From contig JAYMTA010001387.1 of assembly GCA_036897625.1 (NCBI GenBank), positions 1-20,225 of the forward strand: a DNA stretch of 20,225 bases. Reading direction: 5' to 3'. The notes below the pieces were generated by a model that was given only the letters and a program-made list of their open reading frames with translations, was not told where the DNA came from and searched no databases. Position 1 is the stretch's first letter; each line of letters begins with the position of its first letter. The position numbers were made by a program, and so were the translations under genes. Shown here piece by piece: positions 10,896 to 20,000 of the stretch. The DNA comes from Pelargonium cotyledonis (taxonomy: Eukaryota; Streptophyta; Magnoliopsida; Geraniales; Geraniaceae).

Positions 10896-10903
10896 CATAT
10901 ATA
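10896..10903. repeat. Left target-site duplication of the hAT element
   Basis: catatata immediately before the left terminal repeat, identical to 13408-13415. The word is low in complexity, but its exact abutment to both termini makes it credible. Confidence 0.8.
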
Positions 10904-11244
10904 CAGTGGCAGAGCCAGCAAAACATCCAAGGATATACAAAAAAATCAGTACATTAATTATAATATTTTAGTCATATATGGTAAGAAAATTTTAGACGAT
11001 TTTTTCGCGTAATTTGAGATTAATATCACTAAAAAATCTTTAAAATGCACATGCATATCTACTGGGTGCATTAATAAAAATTCTCAATATTTTATACCTA
11101 AGGTTTAAACTCATGTGATTAAAGATAGAGCTAAACACAAAAATCATTGCCAACCCGACCTCTTGAAATTTAAGATTAGTTTATGCAGTACTTAAACAAT
11201 GACATATGAATAGCTCCATCAATAACCATTACATCACACAACTT

Positions 11245-11262
11245 AATAATTAAGGTTAGTTA
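11245..11262. repeat. 5' target-site duplication of the half-LINE
   Basis: aataattaaggttagtta, identical to 12701-12718. It lies inside the hAT left arm. Confidence 0.88.
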
Positions 11263-12700
11263 GTTAAGGTCTAACTCGCGGTCATTATGCTATTTTGCAT
11301 TTATGGTTGTAGAGCACAATAGAGCGGCGGTTTTGAGAAGTTTGCGAAGCCGCAGGAGGCGTTTGTAGGTGAGCGTAACAAGCGGACATGAGGCGCAACG
11401 GTGATGGCAAGGGCGATGGAGAAGGAATTGGGGTTGTTGTCGATTGAGGGGGAAGAGATCGGCGGGGTGGAGGTTGATGTGGCGGCAGAAATGGAAGGGG
11501 TGGGTGGCGGCCGGATATGGAGGATCGTGGGGCGATTATTCTGAACTCAGGTTGTTGTGAACTTTGATGCTATGAGGCATCAAATATCTTTTGTGTGGAA
11601 ATAGGCCATTCGGATGGGTGTGATAGAGGTGGTGGATGATAAAATCGCGCATCTGGAACAACGTTTTATCTTCGAGTTCTACCACGAGGCCGATGCATGG
11701 AGAGTGGTGGAGGGAGATCCATGGACGTTTAATCACAATGCGCTCATATGCAGGTTGTTGAAGGCTGGAGACATACCGGCTAGGGTAGATCTCTATGAAC
11801 TCCGTCTATGGGTTCAACTATATGATTTGCCGGAGGGGTTCCGAACAGAGAGGGTATGCAGAAGCATCGGGAACTACATTGGATCTTTTATGGAAATAGA
11901 TCCAAATAACCTCACAAGGAACAGGTCGTCGTATCTAAGGATCCGAGTGGTGGTAGATGTGAGACTACCGATCAAACAACGATGGAGAGTGAAGGCGGTG
12001 GGAGGTACATGGTCGTGGATCACATTCAAATATGAGCGTCTTCCTTATTTTTGTTTCTACTATGGTGTGATGGGACATAATGAGCAGTTTGTAAGGAGAG
12101 GATGCAACATCCGGATGCAGGCCCGGAGAGGGCTTATGGTGTTTGGTTGAGAGCGCCGAGTAGGAGAAGCGGTGGTCAGGTGGGGGCCCGCAGGTTGAAG
12201 GATTCGGACGACTCAGTAGAGGAGGTGACTCCCACGGAAATTGATAGATCAATTACAGAGGGGTATGTACGAGCTATGGAGGACAAGAATGGTGCTACTA
12301 TTATGGATGGGAAGCATCGCAGGACTTTGAACAAGGAGGGAGGATTGCCTTTGGAAGATGATGACTCGGACCCCGGGAATGAGGTCCGTCATGGTGAATG
12401 AGTAGATGGGTCTCGGCTGGGCGGCAGTTTAGCCCAACTGTGCGGTACCCGACCTCTGTCTGGCAGGGTAGGTTTTGGTAGTATATCTGCAAGCTCGGGT
12501 CTCGAATTAGGATCGGAGTGTATGCTAGATATAGGTTTGTTTTGATATATTTATCTTGTTTGGGTATTATGATCAGCGGTATAGGGGGCCGGCTTATGCC
12601 GAATTTCTAAGCCTATGTCTGGTCTTTGGGGTTACTGTTCTGTGTTCCTTGTAACTTCAATTAATCTCTAATAATAATATTTTATTTCCCTCAAAAAAAA
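11263..12700 (+). mobile_element. ORF1-only half-LINE (internally deleted, non-autonomous) nested in the hAT element
   Basis: The element of about 1.44 kb carries a 5' leader, an ORF1-like gene, then directly a 3' UTR ending ...taataataatattttatttccctc and a poly(A) run (12693-12702). No endonuclease, reverse transcriptase or RNase H sequence lies between. It is flanked by a perfect 18-bp duplication (aataattaaggttagtta) at 11245-11262 and 12701-12718. The bottom-strand target reads TTATT/AAG, close to the TTTT/AA nick preference of L1-type endonucleases. It therefore inserted by target-primed reverse transcription, with machinery supplied in trans. Confidence 0.88.
11416..12401 (+). pseudogene. 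LINE ORF1 pseudogene (DUF4283 and degenerate CCHC knuckle)
   Basis: The likely start is ATG 11416 (MEKELGLLSIEGEEIG). The frame runs through TGA at 11542-11544 and TAG at 11602-11604 into a long open stretch, 11614-12150. DUF4283 features are VVVNFDAMRHQISFVWK, FIFEFYHEADAWRVVEGDPW, LWVQLYDLPEGF and WSWITFKYERLPYFC. The knuckle reads CFYYGVMGHNEQFVRR: two expected cysteines are Tyr and Val, so zinc binding should be lost. A frame change near 12100 moves the typical AYGVWLRAPSRR tail into another frame, which stays open to 12401 with an acidic end. The usual family function is binding LINE RNA as a chaperone; this copy cannot make the intact protein. Confidence 0.82.
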
Positions 12701-12718
12701 AATAATTAAGGTTAGTTA
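12701..12718. repeat. 3' target-site duplication of the half-LINE
   Basis: aataattaaggttagtta directly after the poly(A) run. The exact border with the tail is ambiguous by one or two A residues. Confidence 0.88.
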
Positions 12719-13164
12719 AATTAATTAATTTACAATATGAAATTTAAGGTTAGTTTAATTTATCATATCTTATATCAATGTAAAAATATATTTTGAATTA
12801 TAAATGAGAGAGAATTGAGAGAAATACACAAACAAATTTTTTTTTAATGACAAGAACTAATTATCACCGAACGCGTAAATCAACTAAATAAATTATTTCA
12901 GATTAATTTGATGCTCTAAATTTGAGTATCAAGGAATGCAATAACATTAAACCTCGTTATCATAGTTGAAATTTTACAAAACTTAATCTAATTTGAAATC
13001 TAAAGAATATATTTCAATAACTTGTGATATTATTACAATAAAATATCTATAAAAATATATAATATAAATGAATAATTTTTACAATTTGTTTAATGTTATT
13101 TTTGTAGAATTTGAGATCAATTTAAGGTGAAAAAGGTTTTGACCCAAACATTTGTAAAAGAAAA

Positions 13165-13249
13165 GTTTGGGCCAAAATAACACAGTTAAATGCTATAAGG
13201 TAAAAATGTTTGGTCCAAAAAACATAGTTAACTGTTATAAGGTAAAAAT
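13165..13249. repeat. Two tandem units of about 43 bp inside the hAT right arm
   Basis: Unit 1 (13165-13207) and unit 2 (13208-13249) both begin gtttgg-cc and end ataaggtaaaaat, with few differences. A partial third unit may precede them. Subterminal repeats of this kind can bind transposase in hAT elements, but that role is only an inference here. Confidence 0.65.
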
Positions 13250-13407
13250 GAAAATGGCAAAAACATTGCGGATTCGGGGGCTTGAACCATAGCATAGGCC
13301 ACACAAGTACAGTCTCTTCTCCCTGGGTCACAAACGCTCTCTTAATAAGTGTAAGTAAAGACAATATATATTGCTTCCTTGATGGCCTATGCCTAGCTCC
13401 GCCAGTG

Positions 13408-13415
13408 CATATATA
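13408..13415. repeat. Right target-site duplication of the hAT element
   Basis: catatata immediately after the right terminal repeat, identical to 10896-10903. Confidence 0.8.
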
Positions 13416-14028
13416 TTATTATGTTTGAAATCTACTAAATAAACCATATTAAAGGAAGCAAACGATAATACATCATTCACCATTATAGAGCAGCGTCGCT
13501 CAGGTCATGGTTGGCAACAATGGTATAGTCAGAGATGTAATAAATAGGTATAATATGGATCAACACGACAAAGTGATAAACTAAATATGTATTAAAATAA
13601 TTAGGCAGTGAAGTATTTTGATTGATCAGTAGGATCCAAACCTGAGTTGATGCTCACGAGACACCAAATCCACGAGGAAGAACCGCCAAGTACACCTCGA
13701 GGCTTATTTGATGCCGATCAATACATGTCCATGTTTTATCTATCTAATTTATACAATAACAAAGCATAAAATATCGGTATAAATGGAAGGAATTATTGAA
13801 ACTGACAGTCTGAGAACAAGTCCAGGTTGAAGTATAGCATCAGTATCCTAGGGATGGTTAATATGCCTGTGCTGAAAGGGAATGGATCGCCAGAACTAAA
13901 TCAATTGTGAGGACATCGTAGCACCTGATTCTCAGTTTATATCTTTTGAAAACTATGGAATGGATGTCCAAAACCAAAATTATGCTCATAAACTCACAAT
14001 TGAACATACATTACTGTAAACACAACCA
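13416..14028 (-). other. APX 3' flank, probable 3' UTR of the thylakoid isoform
   Basis: This is the sequence after the tAPX stop codon. It is somewhat richer in GC near 13630-13720 than the transposon sequence to its left. No canonical AATAAA was found on the minus strand; an AATAAG occurs near 13705 and AATAAT near 13790. The 3' UTR end could not be placed. No other gene was seen. Confidence 0.4.
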
Positions 14029-17000
14029 TCAGTTTCCAAACAAGTAGGTCAAAACCGCTAAAATAGCAATCACAATGATTATGTTTAGAAAGTAGTTAGA
14101 CTGTAAAGGCTTATCTGGGCTTCCACCAACTGCTTGATACTCTGCCCGGATCTTCTGCTTCATTGCCTCCGACAACTCTCTCTGCAATTCAAATAGGCAA
14201 CACTAATTGAATTTTATTCCTTTCTTCTTCATTTAGACTTCAGAGTTTTAGACGAGATTTGAAAATAGCTTCATCTTGTATTATTAATCAGACGGCACAA
14301 CTAAACATGACTCTTGTTGTTTACTTAATCCTGCAGCAAAGCATGAAAAGTTAAAACCCACAAACTGTGATGATGGTTTTTCATGTAAACATATGCAACT
14401 AACTCCTGACTGACACCTCTTCACCAAGATAATATAAAAATAATAATAATAATATAAGATCTTAGATTCTACAACCTTTCCAGACGAGTACTTGGCTGCC
14501 TCAAACTTCTCGCCTACAGGCTGTGCAGGACTGTAATCTAACACAATACCCTGATAATAACAAAAAGTACAATATAAGTAATTCCAGGTCAGTATTGGAA
14601 GTTATTTCAATAATTATGAACATCCTAAGCAGTTAAATAAGAAAACACAAGCTAGTGACCATGTCTATGTATGTGTGTACATCATCCATTATTGAAAAGC
14701 AAATAGAATTGAAGTATAAATTATTGTGTGATATCTGAAAATATATGCAATATTGATATGATTTGTCATTTGATAATAGAAAAGAAGTCATCTATATAGA
14801 GGATAGAGCAATAGATGAGTTGACTTATATTTAAATAGGACCTAAACATATTCTACAGGAACAGTTAACCTAATATAAACATGCCATAATAAATAAACCT
14901 CATAAATCTTGGGATTATGTGTACAGTGTACCTCAACATTCCCATCAAACTCAAGGAAAAGAAACTTGGGTTTGTGAAAACCACTCAAAGTGAGACTAAA
15001 ATTGTCTGGAAAATACAAATCGGAGAAGTCAATGACTTGTGGCAAATAGGATGAAAAACACATCAAGGCGTGTTTGTTGAACTTTGTTAATGTCGCCGCA
15101 AGGGAAGATCAACTGGAGCTCCCTCTAACCACCAAAGTGTGGTTGGATTCTTAAGAGAAATCCATAAAAACAAACAGTCTAGAATGAACAAACACCAAAT
15201 GCTACATTGACAGCTACAAGATTAAGAAAACACATGTGGGGGCATAACATGTCATTGGCAAAAAATTTCTCTGCCTCATTTCTGTATTTGACAAGATTTA
15301 CACTGCAACAATATTGGGTTCTACATGCTTCATGAAAACTTAAGAATGATCCAAGTGCTTCAGAAACTCTTAGAACCAGGACACAATTGTTAAAAACCAA
15401 ATATCGGCTCAAATGTATGTGTCAGGTATAGAATGAATCTAGAATTAAACTACAAAAATTGTGATGTAGCAGTTAGACAGTAGCACCCTGCATTGAACTG
15501 GTAGAATTTGGATCACATCTGTAACAGAAAACAACAAAAACAAAAACAATTCAAGCACTCATTGTTAACAAACCTCTGGAGGATCAAATTTAGCTCCAAG
15601 GTTACTAAGTTTGGCATGGGCTTCAGCATAATCCTTGAAGAATGCTTCTTGATCTTCAGCATATTTTTCAGCATATACCTGCAAAAGATATACAGTTCCA
15701 TGAAAAATATAAAGCCAGATGATGTTACATCCATATTTGTCTTCCACATACTGATTTACCTTAAATGATGGATCTTCAAACAGAGCAGCATCAGTTGGCA
15801 AAACCAGCAGATCTTCATCCCTTCTTTCCTTAATGTCCTGTATACATCACCATAGTTAGCAAAAACGAAAATAATCTGCCCTACATCCACTTTTTGCCCT
15901 TCTGTATAATATAGAGGAAAATGTTTTAATTTCAAACCTTGAAGTAAGAATTGTCAAACTTCAACCACTTCTCTGTCCAAGACTGTCCACCTGGTGCTCC
16001 AGGCCCATCTTTCTGTAACGATACAGATGTAAATTATACTACTATTTTTTATAATAAATATGATTGCTACAATGTTGCTGCTGCTATTTAGTACTAACTA
16101 GACATTTGGCTATCAAATGTCAAGCTACCTTAAGATAATGGCATGTATGCCATAGAATGAAAAGAGAAATTCCTAGTAAAATGCACAATTCTGTCAGAGT
16201 CCATTGTGAGCATAGAAGATGTGTGAAGACATTTACAAGTTATTAAAGCTACTTCTAAGTAGACTATGCCACTAGTTTCACTTCAATTACAGTACATTAC
16301 GTGCAAAGAACCAGCAAATCTTTGCCTTCACAGCTTGTAATTGTGTAGTGGACCAACTCAACTAAAAGTTTAATATGATAATTGAACACCTAATATTAAC
16401 CTTGTACTAACACATCCCCTCGCGTGCAAGCCTATCAGCCTATGTGTAGTGGACCAGCTCAACTAAAAGTATACGCTATAGTTGAACATCTAAGATTAGT
16501 TTTATACTCTAACACATCTCTTCACGTGCAAGTCTATTATCGTCTTACCTGCAGTCCATGCTCACTTTTCATATTACTTTATGCAAGGATTTTTAACATT
16601 TCAATTGGGGTGGCGGCAGGATTCAAACTTATGACCTCTCCATGTACAAGACTCTAATACCATGTAGAGGACCAACTCAACTAGAATTTTAAGTTAATAG
16701 TTGAAGGCCCAATATTAAATTTATAATATAACAAAATGTAAAGAGGTAACCTATTGGCCCTGAACAATGCCTATGTGCATAGTTTTAATTCCACAATAAT
16801 ATTCTCAATTTAGATTTGGGTGCAACAGGTGTCAATGTTCATGGGTTTTTTCATCAGAATAAATACCGTGTACTTTGTCTCTGGCTTGCCCCAACCACTA
16901 CGCTCTGGTCTGGACCTTCCCAGTGTGTGTGCACCAGATAATGCAACTATTTCCTGTAGATAAAATAGATCCAAAAAATAAATATCACAGATGCATTAAT

Positions 17001-20000
17001 AACATACAAAGCAAGGCAAGTAAAATAAGAGTTAAGAGTTACCTTGTCATTCAATCCCATCCTGTAGAATACTTCTCGCAGATGATCAGCAGGTGATGGT
17101 GGGCCAGCATCTACATATCAGAAAACATATTCACAAGTTAGTCAAAAAGGTGAAGACAAGATGGCCAAACAGTCGGGTGTCACAAAATTGAGAGGAAGTT
17201 GGCAAGTGACAAAATTAAAACAGCAATTCTAGATTCACATAGCCATGAAGTTCTGACTTGTGAAGCATCAATAATAATAAATAAATAAATAAGATTAAAG
17301 GTAAGCAGTGAATGTAATTGTAATCCTTGTTGCAACCATATCTCATGTAAGTAACAACTAGTCTAAATGGCAGTCAAAAGGTCCCACTGCTCGAGTAAAG
17401 AAATGTCAAAATATACCTGCATAATGTATGTGTTGCTTGTCTAATGCCTTCAACCAAGCATCTCACTTTACAATGAATTAATTACTAATCATTTCTTCCT
17501 CTAATTTGCATAACTCGTCATAATGCTGATAAGTTTTCATATCTCTAGAGTAATGAGGCAAACTCCTCAGCCCAGAACAGTGAATAAGATTTGTAGAATA
17601 AGGCATGAAAGTTACATAGAACAGCCTTATTTAAAAGGTGGTTATCTCTATTTGGTGTCCCATAACCAATATATATATATATAATAAGAAATAAAAAGAT
17701 CAGCTACATGTCACGAATTTTAAAATCTATCCATGGATAAATCAAGAGAAAACATTCTCCAAATAATGACACCGAATAGATGAGCAATCCACTTACCAGG
17801 AAGCCTTCCTTCTTCTGGGCACTGTTCAGGTCCAGAGACATCCACTCTTCCATACTTCATGGGGATTTTTGGACCACCAGCCTCCTGAGATTTCCAAGAA
17901 ATCAATTAGCATCACCATTCCAGAACTCATAGATTCCATTAATATTAATTACAGATTAAGAGAAAAACCTCCACAGCTGTAGCACTAGCCAACTGGAATA
18001 AGTCTGCATATGTCACCCCAGAATACTTGTCTTTGATTGGCTGAAGAAGTTTCAGTGCATTCACCAGACCTGAAATGAGAGCTTGTGAGGCACAATGTAA
18101 TCACAACCAAGCTAAGATACAAAAAGTTTCATATCATTACCAGCATTGGCTCCATGTTTTAGCTCAACTTCAAATCTAAGGCTTCCATTAGCTCCACCTC
18201 TTTGTGGCCACTCTTGAATGTTCTTGTTATAAGTACCAGCATCATGCCATCCTAGGCGAACCTGAGAAAAGAAACTTTTCAACTTACCTTAATGGAACCT
18301 AACTCGGTGTGCCAGGCAGTGCAATAGACAAGTAAAAATACATATACTAGAGAGAGATGTTATAGTATATTCCTTCTTCACTTTCTACTAACCCTTAGTG
18401 CATAATGTGAAGTCTTTGGGGGTAACAGGAGAAATTTTGAAGGGTATAGAGCTTTGAGTTCATGATTTAATTCTTCATTTCTTTCCCCACCCGTCTGTTT
18501 GGATGACTACTAGATCCAAGCTTCCCATGGCTTTTTCTCTCAACTTTCTGGGCTTGCATCTGGTTTACTTTGTAATTTTTATCATGGAAAAATGAAAGGA
18601 AGAAAAATGGGCTACAAGAAAGTATGGAAGAAAGTTTATTTTCTTTATTTTTCCTCCCTATTTTCTCTCACTCCTGTTTTTCCATGCCCCTTACTTAACA
18701 AAGCCTTTGGGTTGCACACCTCCTTTGCAATGGATTTCATTTCAGTTTCCTCTTACATTAATATCTCTTACACATATAAAAAACAAAACTATTCTTCATT
18801 ATGTAATTAACATTATAAAATATAAGAACTAAGAATTGCAATTACGGTAACATACACATAACTATTGCCAGTAGCATAATTACTCCTAAACCAGCAAAAG
18901 AAGTGAACTTCTGAAAAGTGTTTATCAATACAAACTAGCCAATCTATTGCAATCCCAACTTACTTTGTCTCAATTTTCCATGGTCTTATATTGCTATTAT
19001 ACATTTCTAAGTTCATCCAGCATTTTCTTTGTATTTGCCATGGAATACAATTATATTTACCCCAGTTAAAAATTGAGTATCTAAGAATGAGAATTGCACT
19101 ATTGTAAACAAGAGATAAAAAGAAAAGGAAAAGTCCATTAAACTATCAAAACTAATACATTATAACTAAGAAAATAGCTTAATCTGAAAAGTAAAAAGAA
19201 AAAATTCTGACTAACATAGGCAAAGCCTTACACCCTCTTATTTATCTATGAACATAAGAAAGAAAAAGAATTTTGATACTCTTAAAAATTAATTTAAAAA
19301 AAAAACATGAAACATTGTTTCAAATTCCTGCTTATTTCCCTCATTTCCAATTAAAGAATAATAAATGCTATGACCAGCAGCACTTAGTTCACACATCATA
19401 ATTTCGCCATTCCCCGATTTCAGGAAACTGCTAGTTCCATCCAGCTCCAAATCCAACATGCTGCCAGCCAACCACAAATAATATTCATTGGATTGAAGAA
19501 AATCAACTGTGTACAAATCATCAGTTTTCCTCTATCATGAAGTACAAGGTCTGACTGCAGTTCAATTCAAATACAATGTGAACAACACATAAAGTTGTGG
19601 CATCCAATACCATGCCGCTAGGGTTTAAATCTAAATTCACAGTTTCACACAACACAACCAATTAACTCCACTTATACTAAACCACAAATGAAATTGCTAC
19701 TGCTGATCGTATCACTGAACTCAACACCACATCCAAATCACACCATTACGAACCAAAAATTCACTACTAATATTAAATGTCAAAACAAAACGCAAAAAGA
19801 AACACAGACCAGAAGAGGATGGCAAAACTTAGTGCTGAGGAGCTCCTTGATCTCCTCCTTGGCACTCTTCAGCTGGCTAGGATCCGAGGCCGAGCACTTG
19901 ATGCCGCTCGCCGCGCCGGTGCTGTATCCTCCTCTGGACACATGAACAGCCGACGATCTCTTCTGAAAAACAAACCGCAGCAAAACATTGACACACGCCA

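Larger units (their letters stand above)
10904..13407. mobile_element. Non-autonomous hAT element (Tip100-like termini), interrupted by a half-LINE
   Basis: The left end is CAGTGGCAGAGCCAG (10904-10918). The right end, read on the other strand, is CACTGGCGGAGCTAG (13407-13393), a 12/15 match. Both are directly flanked by the 8-bp duplication catatata (10896-10903 and 13408-13415). An 8-bp duplication and CAGnGGCGGAG-type termini are those of hAT elements of the Tip100 group. No transposase similarity is seen. Without the nested LINE and one copy of its duplication, the element would be 1048 bp and AT-rich. Confidence 0.85.

Noticed and set aside
13270..13300. tRNA-like box B (ggttcaagccccc on the minus strand) as a tRNA gene
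   Set aside because: No matching box A, cloverleaf or acceptor stem around it; it lies inside the hAT element.
13122..13364. 80-codon open frame with repeated FYLI-N-V segments
   Set aside because: The repetition comes from the 43-bp tandem DNA units; there is no independent coding evidence.
14299..14475. Read-through of exon 11 into intron 11 as a 50+-residue alternative C-terminus
   Set aside because: The frame is open for about 60 codons, but it is low-complexity (poly-Tyr from TAT repeats). The Asp-stop exon explains the stromal isoform better.
18592..18810. Plus-strand open frame in APX intron 2 with a hydrophobic segment
   Set aside because: It is short, antisense within an intron and has no similarity; likely chance.
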